Shown: positions 32,866-41,580, numbered from the stretch's first letter. The stretch: DNA of 60,751 nucleotides from Rhodanobacteraceae bacterium (GCA_024233975.1 JACKOX010000018.1:1-60751); one strand, 5' to 3'. Notes: generated by a model from the letters alone, not told the origin. Numbers and translations are program-made.

Positions 32866-33735
32866 ATGTCGTTGGGGAGCGACGCCGGCATCGACAGCGT
32901 CAAGGACATCCATGCGGCCGCTTTGCGCTGCCTGCGCACGGCTGACATCGAGCTCAAGCTGAAGCTGGCCTCGGCCTTGCCGGCGCAGTTCGATGCCATG
33001 CTTGTGACGGGTGATGGCGCGGTCGATGCCATCGCCGACGACAGCGTGTCGGTGACGCCACGGGTGATTGAGGACGCCTGCATCGCCGGACGACCTGAGC
33101 GTCCGAATCTGGTGCCACCGTCTACGCTGCCCAAGCGCGGGCTTGGCAGTCGCGATGGTCGCGCCGCTTTCATCCACGCCATCGCGCATATCGAGTTCAA
33201 CGCCATCAACCTGGCCTGCGATGCGGTCTATCGCTTCCGTGGACTGCCGCTGCGCTTCTATCGCGACTGGCTGTCGGTGGCTGCGGACGAGGCCAAGCAT
33301 TTTGGATTGTTGCAGGGCCGTCTGGCGGATTTCGACCATGCCTACGGTGACTTCGACGCCCACAACGGCCTGTGGGAAATGGCCGAGAAGACCGCGCACA
33401 GCTGCCTGGAACGCATGGCGCTGGTGCCGCGCGTGCTGGAGGCGCGTGGCCTCGACGTGACGCCGGGCATGATCGAACGCCTGCAGCGAGAAGGCGACGG
33501 GGAAACCGTCGCCATCCTCGACATCATCCTGCGCGAGGAAGTCGCCCACGTTGCCGCCGGCACGCGCTGGTATCACTGGTGCTGTGACGCGGAAGGCATC
33601 AATCCGGTGTCGCATTTCCGCCAGCTGCTGGCCCGCTTCGCGCCGAATGCCCTGCGTGGGCCGCTCAACGAGGAGGCGCGCCAGCGCGCGGGTTTCACCG
33701 CCGAAGAGTTGGCGCCGCTGGAGCCTGCGGTGTGA
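32866..33735 (+). CDS. DUF455 ferritin-like-domain protein
   Basis: A 289-residue predicted helical-bundle protein from the ATG at 32866. Carboxylate/histidine motifs of a ferritin-like di-metal site are visible: AHIEFNAINLACDAVYRF, VAADEAKHFGLLQGRL, HSCLERMALVPRVLEARG and ILREEVAHVAAGTRWYHW. This matches DUF455, whose members are mostly uncharacterised. An oxidative di-iron role is inferred from the fold only. It starts 11 bases after purF and ends overlapping the next gene by four, so it may be cotranscribed with purF. Confidence 0.82.
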   Translation: MSLGSDAGIDSVKDIHAAALRCLRTADIELKLKLASALPAQFDAMLVTGDGAVDAIADDSVSVTPRVIEDACIAGRPERPNLVPPSTLPKRGLGSRDGRAAFIHAIAHIEFNAINLACDAVYRFRGLPLRFYRDWLSVAADEAKHFGLLQGRLADFDHAYGDFDAHNGLWEMAEKTAHSCLERMALVPRVLEARGLDVTPGMIERLQREGDGETVAILDIILREEVAHVAAGTRWYHWCCDAEGINPVSHFRQLLARFAPNALRGPLNEEARQRAGFTAEELAPLEPAV

Positions 33736-34940
33736 GCCTGGCGAAGAGCGGCATGACACCGGACCGCAGCGGCGCGCTCCGACTGGCTGCGGCGCTCACG
33801 CTGTGGGTGCTTGTGACGCTGCTGGCCTGGATGATCTACGCCGCACCGCGCTGGATCAGCGCCGACGGCGACGACCTCGAGCTGGCGCCGACTGCCTTCC
33901 GCGTCGATGGCGCCGAGGAGCAGGCAGAAGACGCTGGGCTTGCGGTGAGCATTCCGGCCGCCACGTCGCGCAGCCTGATCTGGACGCTAGGTCCCTGGCA
34001 GGCGGCGGACTACCGTTTTCTGCGCCTGGAGCTTGAAGGCCTCGGACGGGAGCGGCAGCTCCGCCTGTTGTGGCGTCGGGACGGCAAGCCGGCATCGGCG
34101 ACGATTCCGCGATCCGGCAGCGTGGTGACGCTGGATCTGGTTCGCGCCAGCAAGGACTGGGAAGGGCGCATCGATGACCTCGCCATCGAGGTTCGACCGC
34201 TAGATCTGCTTGCGGTCGAGGACGCGCCGCCGGCGGTCTTGCGCCTGCGCGCGGCTAGCCTGCTGCGCGATGGTCATCTGCCGGCACTGGCGGCGATGGC
34301 CGATGAATGGGCGGCGCAGCGGCGCTGGATTGGACGCTCGATCAACACCAGCGGTCTCGAACTGGGCTTCGATAGTCCACGGCCATGGCTGCCGGCATTC
34401 CTTTTGGCAGCATTGCTGCTGTGGCCAGCGCTAGGCTGGGCGCTGCGCTGGCGGCGCGCGGGCTGGTTGCGTGGCGGCGGCGTTGTCGCGCTGGGGCTGT
34501 GGTTGCTGCTGGATCTGCAGTCGCTGCGCGTGCAGGTCGCGCGGGCGGAGCGGGTGGCCGCCGTCCACGGACTGGCGGGCGAGCAGGGTCTTGCCGCCAG
34601 TCCGGCACTGGCGCGACCATTGACGTCGCTTCGGGATGAGCTGCTGGCCGAGGAGCCGCGCCCAGTGGTGTTCCTCAACAGCGAGGGCGCCTTCCTGCGC
34701 GACTACCCGATGTTCCTACTGCGTCCGCTGAATGTCGGACCGCTGCCGAAACACTCGAATGGCGCGCTTCCCCTCGGCAGCGTGATCGTGACGCTGGGCA
34801 AGCCGCTGGAGCTGAGGAAGGGCCGGTTGCGACTGGCCGGACAGCGCTATGTGGCCGAGGAGATCCAGCGTGCGCCCGGCGTGCAGGCCCTGCGTCTGAC
34901 CAAGGCGTTGGGAAGCCAGAATCGGGGGCGCTCGCCATGA
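33732..34940 (+). CDS. Membrane protein of unknown function, partner of a polytopic GT-C-like protein
   Basis: A 402-residue protein from a GTG that overlaps the upstream stop. One N-terminal membrane helix (LTLWVLVTLLAWMIYAA) is followed by a predicted beta-rich extracytoplasmic domain (SRSLIWTLGPWQAADYRFLR) of about 180 residues. Two further helices follow (LPAFLLAALLLWPALGWAL and GGGVVALGLWLLLDLQSL), then a C-terminal domain with VVFLNSEGAFLRDYPMFLL. I do not recognise the family. It overlaps the following multi-pass protein by four bases. With the glycosyltransferases nearby, a role in polysaccharide or glycolipid assembly is plausible but unproven. Confidence 0.75.
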   Translation: MSLAKSGMTPDRSGALRLAAALTLWVLVTLLAWMIYAAPRWISADGDDLELAPTAFRVDGAEEQAEDAGLAVSIPAATSRSLIWTLGPWQAADYRFLRLELEGLGRERQLRLLWRRDGKPASATIPRSGSVVTLDLVRASKDWEGRIDDLAIEVRPLDLLAVEDAPPAVLRLRAASLLRDGHLPALAAMADEWAAQRRWIGRSINTSGLELGFDSPRPWLPAFLLAALLLWPALGWALRWRRAGWLRGGGVVALGLWLLLDLQSLRVQVARAERVAAVHGLAGEQGLAASPALARPLTSLRDELLAEEPRPVVFLNSEGAFLRDYPMFLLRPLNVGPLPKHSNGALPLGSVIVTLGKPLELRKGRLRLAGQRYVAEEIQRAPGVQALRLTKALGSQNRGRSP

Positions 34941-36370
34941 GCGCGCTATCGGTGATGCTCGTGCTGCTGCTGCCGGCCTTGCTGGGCGCGCCATTGCTGG
35001 CCCTGCTGGACGGCTCACGCCGAGGCCGTGTCGGGTATTGGGCCGAGCGCATCGCCGGCGGTTGGCTGCTGGGTGTGCCGCTTTGCGGCGCAATGCTTCG
35101 CCTGTTTGTCAGTTCGCCTCCGATGGCACTATTTGGTGCCTCCATCGTCTGGCTGCTGGTTCTGGCGGGAGCGTTCTGGTTGCTGTGGTGGTGGCGAGTG
35201 CGGCGCATTCCGGCGAGTTCGGTTCCTGCTACCGCCACTTTTTCCGGCTGGAATGGGCTCTGCTGGCTGCTGCTCATCCTGCTGGTGACGCATTGGTTGC
35301 TGGCGGCGCTGCAGGCCCTTTGGTTGCCGACGCTGACCTGGGATGCCTGGACCACCTGGCTGGGCAAGCCCAAGGCCTGGTCGGGTGCCGATAGCCTTTC
35401 CAGCTTCCAGGCGCTGCAGGCCTGGTCAGCGGCCGGAGGCGAGGGCGGGCTGACCGCCTTGGCACCGCATTACCCGGAAAGCGTTCCGCGCTACCTGATG
35501 TTGCTTGTCAGTGCGGCTGGCGGCTGGTCCAGCAGCACCAGCCATCTGCCATGGCTGTTCCTGCAGCCGATGATCGGGGTGTCGGTGTTCGCTGGCCTGC
35601 GTCGCATCGGCTGCCAGACCTGGCTGGCGTTGCTTGGTGCCTATGCGTTGCTGAGCATGCCGCTGGTCGATGCCCACCTGTCGCTGGCCGGCTATCTCGA
35701 CCTCTGGATTGCCGCGTTGCTGGCACTGGCCGCACTCGCGCTGTGGCGGTGGCGGCAGACAGGCGAACGGCGACACCTCCTGACCTGCCTGCTGTTTACC
35801 GCGGCCCTTCCATTGCTGAAGCAGGAGGGCGCTGTCTGGCTGCTGCTGATGCTGGCCACGCTCGTGCTGCTGGTATTGCCATCACGGCTGCGCTGGCTGC
35901 TGCTGGGCCTTGGCCTGCTGGCGCTGGTGGTTGGCCTGCTATTGGGAGGCTTGCCGATCCCGGCACCCGGCCTTGGTACGGTCTGGCTGCGCTGGGGGCA
36001 AATCACCGTTCCCGGTATTGGCGACATCGATCTGGCGCTGCATCCGGTGCTGCCGGAGGTGTTCGCAAGCCTGTTCCTGCTGCCGAATTTCCACCTGCTG
36101 TGGTGGCTGCTGCCGATTGGCGCGTTGATCGCTTGGCGTCAATGTTGCTTTGACCGCGGTGCTCGTGGCCTTGGCTTGCTGCTGCTGTTCGGTCTGTGTT
36201 TCGTCGGCTTCCTGTTCTTCTTCACCGATGCCGCGGCGTGGGCGAAAAACCTCACCAGCCTCAACCGGATCGTGCTGCAGCTGGTGCCGGTGGCGATCCT
36301 GTTCCTGGTGGCGCTATTCAGCGCTGCCGGTCAAGAACCCGACGATAGAGCCGCTCCCACTGCTCGCTGA
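34937..36370 (+). CDS. Polytopic membrane protein, GT-C glycosyltransferase-like
   Basis: A 477-residue, Leu/Trp-rich protein with about eleven membrane helices. A loop after the third helix contains LTWDAWTTWLGKPKAW, and a later one SLNRIVLQLVPV. Such an early periplasmic acidic motif and the many-helix topology are typical of GT-C enzymes that use lipid-linked sugars (GT39/ArnT/PMT type), but the match is weak. It is coupled to the preceding gene. Its last 53 bases overlap the 3' end of the convergent GT4 gene, so the two transcripts are antisense over that stretch. Confidence 0.75.
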   Translation: MSALSVMLVLLLPALLGAPLLALLDGSRRGRVGYWAERIAGGWLLGVPLCGAMLRLFVSSPPMALFGASIVWLLVLAGAFWLLWWWRVRRIPASSVPATATFSGWNGLCWLLLILLVTHWLLAALQALWLPTLTWDAWTTWLGKPKAWSGADSLSSFQALQAWSAAGGEGGLTALAPHYPESVPRYLMLLVSAAGGWSSSTSHLPWLFLQPMIGVSVFAGLRRIGCQTWLALLGAYALLSMPLVDAHLSLAGYLDLWIAALLALAALALWRWRQTGERRHLLTCLLFTAALPLLKQEGAVWLLLMLATLVLLVLPSRLRWLLLGLGLLALVVGLLLGGLPIPAPGLGTVWLRWGQITVPGIGDIDLALHPVLPEVFASLFLLPNFHLLWWLLPIGALIAWRQCCFDRGARGLGLLLLFGLCFVGFLFFFTDAAAWAKNLTSLNRIVLQLVPVAILFLVALFSAAGQEPDDRAAPTAR

Positions 36371-37478
36371 CGCGCTCCAGGCAGAAGTCGTCCTCCCAGC
36401 GCCGTCGACCGTTGGCACCGAGCTGCCGGCGCAGCGCTTCGTCGCCAGCCAATGTCCCGATCGCCGCAGCCAGTGCCTGCGTGTCTCCCGGTGGAGCGTG
36501 CAGTCCGGTCTTTCCATTGACGACGACCTCGCCCATGCCGGAACCCGGAACCGCCGAGACAATCACCGGCTTGCCGGCGCGCATGGCTTCCAGCAAAACC
36601 AGGCCAAAGGCCTCAGAGCGGTCGAGCGAAGGCAGGCAGAACGCATCGCAGTCGCGATAGGCGGCGTGCAGCTGTGCGTCGCTGACCTGACCGGCCAGGC
36701 GCACGCGGTCGCCGATCCGCAACTGCGCGATCCGCTGCCGCAGCTCGGCTCGCCGCTCGCCATCGCCAATCAGCAGCAGGGATACATTGGGCGTCGCGGC
36801 GATGGCATCCAGCAGGCCATGGAAGCCCTTGTAGTAGCTGAGTCGACCTACGGCGAGCAGTTTCAGTCCGTTGCCCGGCCATGAAAGGCGCTCCTCGCCG
36901 GCTTCAGTGTGAACCGGTTCGTCGCTGTCGATGGCCAGTGGAATGACTTCGCAACGGGGTAGGTACGGGCGCAGCGCACGGCTCGCGTCGAGATAGCTCC
37001 GTGTGCTTGGCACGATGCGCGCAGCGCGGCGCAGCTGCCGGCTTTCCAGCTGTCGGTAGGCGGGGTAGGCGAGGCGGACGCCACGGTGCAGGGCATCGTC
37101 CGGCACATCGGCGTGCCACTGCACCACCCAGGGCAGTTTCCGTGCCGAGGCCATGCCCAGCAGCCAGAATGCCGAAGGGTTGGGTGCGTGGATATGCAGC
37201 AGGTCCGGCTGGAAATCCTGCAGCAGGCGCCGACAGTCTGCCGGCCAGCGCGGACTGATCGGAACGAACAGTAGCCGACCGCTGCAGGGCGTTTCCCGCA
37301 GCCGCACATTACCGTACTCGATCCATTCTCGGGCCGTGCGTGGCTGCCTCGGTGAGGCATGTACCAGCGCCGCCTGCTCGATGCCCTGGCGGGAAAGACC
37401 GCCCAGAAGGTCGGCCGTGAAGCGCTCGATGCCGCCGGCAAAGGGCGGATAGAACTTGCCGAGGTGAAGGATTCGCAA
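36318..37478 (-). CDS. Glycosyltransferase family 4 (GT-B)
   Basis: A 386-residue soluble GT-B enzyme. The N-terminal domain starts MRILHLGKFYPPFAGGIERF, typical of GT4. The donor-binding domain has LLAVGRLSYYKGFHGLLDAI, SLLLIGDGERRAELRQRI, and the E-x7-E motif in SLDRSEAFGLVLLEAMRAGK. The sugar and acceptor cannot be told from sequence. It is the last gene of a minus-strand operon GT2-DUF2304-GT4, 23 bases after DUF2304. Its 3' end overlaps the convergent membrane protein by 53 bases. Confidence 0.92.
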   Translation of the reverse strand: MRILHLGKFYPPFAGGIERFTADLLGGLSRQGIEQAALVHASPRQPRTAREWIEYGNVRLRETPCSGRLLFVPISPRWPADCRRLLQDFQPDLLHIHAPNPSAFWLLGMASARKLPWVVQWHADVPDDALHRGVRLAYPAYRQLESRQLRRAARIVPSTRSYLDASRALRPYLPRCEVIPLAIDSDEPVHTEAGEERLSWPGNGLKLLAVGRLSYYKGFHGLLDAIAATPNVSLLLIGDGERRAELRQRIAQLRIGDRVRLAGQVSDAQLHAAYRDCDAFCLPSLDRSEAFGLVLLEAMRAGKPVIVSAVPGSGMGEVVVNGKTGLHAPPGDTQALAAAIGTLAGDEALRRQLGANGRRRWEDDFCLERVSEQWERLYRRVLDRQR

Positions 37479-37501
37479 GGCGGAGGACAGGCTTTGCGGT
37501 G

Positions 37502-37936
37502 TCAGCCAACGACTTTCCGCGGCGGTTCCACTACCACAGCCGCGACATCGCTTTCGTCACCGGAATGGCTGGCCGCGTTGCGAAGCGCATCTACCTCCGT
37601 ACGCAGCTCGCGCAACTCGGCTTCGAGGATCGCCGTTTTCTGTAGCAGGCGCCGGATGCGCCGCTCGCGCCGTGTGACGTCCAGGTCGGAAACCAGCAGT
37701 TTGACCAGCAGGGCCGCCAGCACCAGCATCACCACCAGTGTGGGCGGGTATTTCACGCCGAACCAGTGACCCAGGCGATCCACCAGGCTCGGCATCAGCC
37801 CGAAAACCAGTGCGACGGTAGCCACGGAGAGCCACCAGAATGCATAGCGACCATGCATCTGGTCGCGGCGCACCAAGTACAGGATCACCAGCGCCGTGCC
37901 CACGCCGAGCAGGGCAGCCGTCAACAGGGGCGTCAT
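37502..37936 (-). CDS. DUF2304 membrane protein
   Basis: A 144-residue protein with three membrane helices (LLTAALLGVGTALVILYLV, AFWWLSVATVALVFGLM, TLVVMLVLAALLVKLLV) and a C-terminal coiled coil (LQKTAILEAELRELRTEVDAL). This matches DUF2304, a family commonly found next to DPM-like GT2 enzymes. It overlaps the GT2 stop by four bases (ATGA). A likely role is to anchor or assist the GT2 partner at the membrane. That is inference from the pairing. Confidence 0.85.
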   Translation of the reverse strand: MTPLLTAALLGVGTALVILYLVRRDQMHGRYAFWWLSVATVALVFGLMPSLVDRLGHWFGVKYPPTLVVMLVLAALLVKLLVSDLDVTRRERRIRRLLQKTAILEAELRELRTEVDALRNAASHSGDESDVAAVVVEPPRKVVG

Positions 37937-38673
37937 GCGCTCAGGCCCTCGGCGCGACGCATGGCGCGATCACTGACACCCAGCCGGCCCACGCGCGCCA
38001 GACAGAGCAGGGTGGTCTGGAGCATGTAGCCGGCGACCTTGAACCAGGACGAGAACACGCGGGAGTGCCCGGCGCTCCGGGGAAGCATGGGCGTCGGCAG
38101 CTCGCGAACCCGGAGTCCATACTTGCGCAGGAGCAGCAGCACCCCGACATCCTGATAGTCCAGCAGCGTGGCTTCCGGGGAGGTCAGAACGCGCAGCGCC
38201 CGGGGGCCATAGACGCGTAGGCCTGAGGTCAGGTCCTCCACCGCAAGGCCGGTCATACCGCGAAACCAGCCCCAGGCCAGTCTCTTGGCACCGCTCAGTC
38301 GTTCGGGAAAGGTGCCGATCACCACGTCGGTGCCGCCGCGCTCATACTCCGCCATGAGAGCAGGCAGGCAGTCGGGGTCGTGCTGGCCATCGGCATCCAA
38401 GGTGATCACCACGTCATATCCGTGCCGCTGCGCAAAGCGCATGCCGGCCTGGGTGGCACCCCAGGCGCCGAGCTGGATTGGCAGCTCCAGTACGCGGGCG
38501 CCGCCGCCACGGGCCGCGTCGGCCGTGCCATCCCGGCTTTCGTCCGAAACCACCAGCACGTCGCAGTCCAGGCGCTCGCGGGCCCGTCGGACCATGGTTT
38601 CCACGGTCGGACGCTCGTCACGGGCCGGCATGACGACCAGGCGACGGTGACGGATGGAAGACGATTTCGACAA
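37933..38673 (-). CDS. Glycosyltransferase family 2, polyprenyl-phosphate (DPM-like) type
   Basis: A 246-residue GT-A enzyme. Features are LVVMPARDERPTVETMVRRA, DCDVLVVSDESRDGTAD, the metal-binding LDADGQHDPD and VEDLTSGLRVYGPRAL, typical of enzymes that load a sugar onto undecaprenyl or dolichyl phosphate. No C-terminal membrane helices are present, so it probably relies on the DUF2304 partner. It is the first gene of the operon. A TACAAT on the minus strand (38709-38704) could be its -10 box. It is divergent from the dockerin-like gene. Confidence 0.9.
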   Translation of the reverse strand: MSKSSSIRHRRLVVMPARDERPTVETMVRRARERLDCDVLVVSDESRDGTADAARGGGARVLELPIQLGAWGATQAGMRFAQRHGYDVVITLDADGQHDPDCLPALMAEYERGGTDVVIGTFPERLSGAKRLAWGWFRGMTGLAVEDLTSGLRVYGPRALRVLTSPEATLLDYQDVGVLLLLRKYGLRVRELPTPMLPRSAGHSRVFSSWFKVAGYMLQTTLLCLARVGRLGVSDRAMRRAEGLSA

Positions 38674-38892
38674 AGGATGACCTGTTTGTGTTCCGGGCTG
38701 CGTATTGTATCAGTGAGCCACATGCGGGGCGCCGGTTTTGGTGGGCCTCCCGGATGGGTCGACTGGCCAAGCGGTCAGGCCGGTCCCTAGTGTGTATCAA
38801 GTACTTAACGGACCCCGAGCCCTGTGCTAGCCTAGCCCGGTTGCTCGGATCCAGATACCGATGCAAATCCTGAACAGAGAGGGGTGAAACCG
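38674..38892. promoter_or_regulatory. Divergent promoter region between the GT2 operon and the dockerin-like gene
   Basis: The 219-base gap holds TACAAT (minus, 38709-38704) towards GT2. Towards the dockerin-like gene, TTAACG (38805-38810) and TAGCCT (38828-38833) are spaced 17 bases apart, both weak matches. A purine-rich GAGAGGGG ribosome-binding site precedes the 38893 ATG. Confidence 0.3.
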
Positions 38893-39807
38893 ATGAAATC
38901 GTTGTCCCGTAACCTTTTGATGGGCGCCATTCTGGCTGCTCTCCCGATGAGCGGCGCGCTCGCCTGCACCGTGTCGCAGTGGACTGGGGCCAAGACAGCT
39001 GTTGATGCTGACGCGAAACTTCCCGCCGAAGTTGGTACTTACAACTCCCGCTACTCCGGCAGCTGTGGACTGGTTCTTGGTTCGTCCGGCGACTATGTCG
39101 GTGACAACCACCCGGCCAACGACTCCACTTACAACGCCCGTTTCTATGTGTTCCCCGAGTTGTCGGGTGGAAGCGCTGAGGTATTTGGTGCCTATACCGC
39201 TGATGACGGCGGCGGAAGTCAGCCGATTTCGATCAGCTACGGCAGCGGGCAGTTCACGTTCAACGTGGGTGGCGCCAGTGGCAACGTCGCGGCTGCGGCC
39301 GGCAAGTGGTACTCGATTGAGTTCGCCTATGACGCTGCCGCTGACACGTTCAGTGCGACGGTTGGTAATTCAACTTTCAGCGGTTCCACTGTGGGTGTGG
39401 CTCTCACGAATGTGAGCTTGAGTGGGACGATCGGCGATGTTGCGGCGATCGAGTCTGCTCGCCTGGGTTGGATAGCAAGCGCTGGCACTGGTCGCATTAT
39501 TGTCGATGAGTTCGAGTCCACCCGCGGTGTTGCGATTGGTCGCCTGCGTCCAGGCGACGCAAACGGCGATGCCGATTGTTCGGTGGCCGATTACAATTTC
39601 GTCCGGGACGATATCGCTGCCAAGCTTGAACTGTTCTTCGGTGGTTCCAACACGACCGCCCTGGCGGCCGGTCAGCCGGATTGCAACGAAGGTGGTCAGA
39701 CTGACGTTGCCGACTACACCTGTCTTGCCAACCGTATTGGCACCGACTTGAACAACCAGTTCGATGGCATTCCCGGCAATGAAACCGAATGTGCGGAGGC
39801 TCTCTAA
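38893..39807 (+). CDS. Secreted LamG/concanavalin-like protein with C-terminal dockerin-like domain
   Basis: A 304-residue protein; the ATG at 38893 has GAGAGGGG ahead. A signal peptide covers residues 1-24 (LLMGAILAALPMSGALA). Residues about 25-210 look like a beta-sandwich lectin or LamG-type fold (NARFYVFPELSGGSAEVFGA, AGKWYSIEFAYDAAADTF, ending IIVDEFEST). Residues 221-286 resemble a dockerin: two calcium-loop and helix units, GDANGDADCSVADYNFVRDD and DCNEGGQTDVADYTCLANRI. No membrane anchor is present. By family knowledge dockerins bind cohesin modules, and the next two genes look cohesin-like. Its TAA overlaps the next ATG by one base. Codons are less GC-biased than in the flanking genes. 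A carbohydrate ligand is possible but unproven. Confidence 0.8.
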   Translation: MKSLSRNLLMGAILAALPMSGALACTVSQWTGAKTAVDADAKLPAEVGTYNSRYSGSCGLVLGSSGDYVGDNHPANDSTYNARFYVFPELSGGSAEVFGAYTADDGGGSQPISISYGSGQFTFNVGGASGNVAAAAGKWYSIEFAYDAAADTFSATVGNSTFSGSTVGVALTNVSLSGTIGDVAAIESARLGWIASAGTGRIIVDEFESTRGVAIGRLRPGDANGDADCSVADYNFVRDDIAAKLELFFGGSNTTALAAGQPDCNEGGQTDVADYTCLANRIGTDLNNQFDGIPGNETECAEAL

Positions 39808-40325
39808 TGAATATCGTCAAACATTTGCTGGTGGCGGCTGTGGCCATTTCCCTCAGTTCTGCAGCACTTGCGGCGAGGGACGCCGAGCAGGAGCTCGGTG
39901 CGTCGCTCGCGAAGCCGGCTGCGGTGGCTGACGCGAATCAAACCTTGTTGATCACCGTTGGTTCGGCGGGCAAATCCCAGATTGCCGGCATCGATTTCCA
40001 GTCTGATGGCACGGCAACCGCACTGCAGTTTGCTGTGTTGCTGCCCAAGGGCGTTAAGGGCGTTAATGCTGATGATTGCGTGTCGGGTCTGCCTTCCAAC
40101 TTCTCCGGAAAGTGCTTTGTAAGCAATGACAAAAGCAACGTGGCTTTTGTGATCTATTCGGCTGGTGGCGAAGCGTTGCCGGCTGGCATGCAGACCATCG
40201 GCAGCATCAGTTTTGATTCTGCGTCCAAGGCCGCTGCCGGGCAGATGAAGGTTGGTGGTCTTGAGGTCGTGGCCGAGAAAGGCAAGAAGCTGGCCAGCGC
40301 TGCAAAAGTTGTTGGCGTTGATTGA
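39807..40325 (+). CDS. Small secreted cohesin-like protein
   Basis: A 172-residue protein. GGAGG at 39795-39799 lies seven bases before the ATG, which overlaps the previous stop (TAATG), so expression is coupled. The signal peptide is LLVAAVAISLSSAALAA. The mature part resembles a single cohesin fold: TLLITVGSAGKSQIAGIDFQ, ALQFAVLLPKGVKGV, SNVAFVIYSAGGEALPAGM, QTIGSISFDSASKAAAGQM. Two cysteines (DDCVSG, GKCFVS) could pair. It has no anchor or sorting signal. Its placement after a dockerin-like partner suggests the two may bind each other. An alternative is a generic cohesin-like carbohydrate-binding or adhesion domain. Confidence 0.75.
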   Translation: MNIVKHLLVAAVAISLSSAALAARDAEQELGASLAKPAAVADANQTLLITVGSAGKSQIAGIDFQSDGTATALQFAVLLPKGVKGVNADDCVSGLPSNFSGKCFVSNDKSNVAFVIYSAGGEALPAGMQTIGSISFDSASKAAAGQMKVGGLEVVAEKGKKLASAAKVVGVD

Positions 40326-40401
40326 TAGCGGCCTTCTCTGGTTTAATTCTTTTGCTTTAACTTTGGTTACCCGATTTACCGCTCTTGGGGAGTGAATACG
40401 A

Positions 40402-41553
40402 ATGAAGCGTTCGAGTAAGTTGTGCTTTGCGTTGCTGGCTGCAGCGCTTAGCGGAAGTGTGTTTGCCAGTGCTGTTTATACGGACCCGAATCCGGCGATC
40501 ATTTCAGCGCCTGGTACGACGGTTGATGTGTCCATCGTGATCAGGGCTGATGCAGCGGTGAATGGTTTTTCGGGCGCTCTGCAGTACGATAGTTCGTTGT
40601 TTACGGTCAGTAATTTTGCACCCTGCCTGAATCCGGCTGCTGGCACGGTCGTTTTTTCGGCGACTAACGGTGGTGTCGCTTATCCGAGCGATACGACCAT
40701 CTGTACTCCGACCTTCACTTACACCGGTGTGTTGCCAAATCCCGGCGATCCAGACGTTGTGTCCCCGCTCAACTGGGCGGCATTGGATGACGGACAGGGC
40801 TCGGCCACCGGTGACGCGGCCGAGATTCGGGTGCAGGGCGTTCCGCCGACCACCCAGACCATCACGGCTTCCGGTAACGCCGGCGGTACGGTTACACCTC
40901 CGTCTCAGGACGTTGACAGCGGCACCTCTGGTGTCGTGACGATTACCCCGAGTGGTGGCTTCCAGGTTGCTTCGATTGGCGGTACCTGTGGTGGCTCGCC
41001 GGACGTTGCTCCGCCGACCAGCGCTACCGTGACGTACACGACCAACCCGGTTGGTACGGCGGGCGATCCGGATCATTCGGCTGACTGTACGGTTACCGCG
41101 ACCTTCCAGGCCATTCCGGCTCCGATCTTCTCGTCGGTTCCGGCTCCGGGTTCGGACATTGCCTGTAACGGTCCCGAGCTCTCCGACGTGGTTCGTAACG
41201 TGGTGATCACCAACGACGGCGATCTGACCCTGAACATTGCCAGCTGCACGGCTGGTGGTACTCATACGGTCGATTCGTTCCCGGCTACGCTGGCACCGGG
41301 TGCCTCCGGCAACCTGAGCGTGACCTGTCACGTTCCGGCCAACGGCGCTCCGGCGGCTGTCGATACGGTCACCTGTACGCATGATGCGGCTGGTTCCCCG
41401 GCGCAGTACCGCTTCTCCGCTCTGGCGCAGGTCGTGCCGCCGCCGATCCCGGCGCCGGACTTGGTCCCGGCCAGCTCGCTGTGGTCGAAACTGATGCTGT
41501 TTGGCTTCCTGGCGGGTCTGGGCGCTCTGGTGATCTCGCTGCGTCGCAGCTGA
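40402..41553 (+). CDS. Cell-surface protein with cohesin-like N-terminus and IPTL-CTERM-like sorting tail
   Basis: A 383-residue protein; GGGGAG precedes the ATG. The signal peptide is FALLAAALSGSVFA. Residues about 20-150 resemble a cohesin (TTVDVSIVIRADAAVNGFSG, ALQYDSSLFTVSNF). Residues about 150-235 look like the cysteine-containing repeat seen in many sorted proteins (GGTVTPPSQDVDSGTSG, GGTCGGSP, ADCTVTATF). A third beta domain runs to about 345 (NVVITNDGDLTLNIASC). The last 29 residues form a tripartite tail: VPASSLW, a hydrophobic helix (KLMLFGFLAGLGALVISL), and RRS. That is the architecture of IPTL-CTERM substrates of exosortase H. It would anchor the cohesin at the surface. No exosortase is in the window. 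Confidence 0.8.
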   Translation: MKRSSKLCFALLAAALSGSVFASAVYTDPNPAIISAPGTTVDVSIVIRADAAVNGFSGALQYDSSLFTVSNFAPCLNPAAGTVVFSATNGGVAYPSDTTICTPTFTYTGVLPNPGDPDVVSPLNWAALDDGQGSATGDAAEIRVQGVPPTTQTITASGNAGGTVTPPSQDVDSGTSGVVTITPSGGFQVASIGGTCGGSPDVAPPTSATVTYTTNPVGTAGDPDHSADCTVTATFQAIPAPIFSSVPAPGSDIACNGPELSDVVRNVVITNDGDLTLNIASCTAGGTHTVDSFPATLAPGASGNLSVTCHVPANGAPAAVDTVTCTHDAAGSPAQYRFSALAQVVPPPIPAPDLVPASSLWSKLMLFGFLAGLGALVISLRRS

Positions 41554-41580
41554 TACCCATAGCTCCAACAAGCTGTACGG

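Noticed and set aside
38893..41553. A true cellulosome gene cluster
   Set aside because: No glycoside hydrolase, no multi-cohesin scaffoldin and no typical carbohydrate-binding module are present, so only a cohesin/dockerin-like module is claimed.
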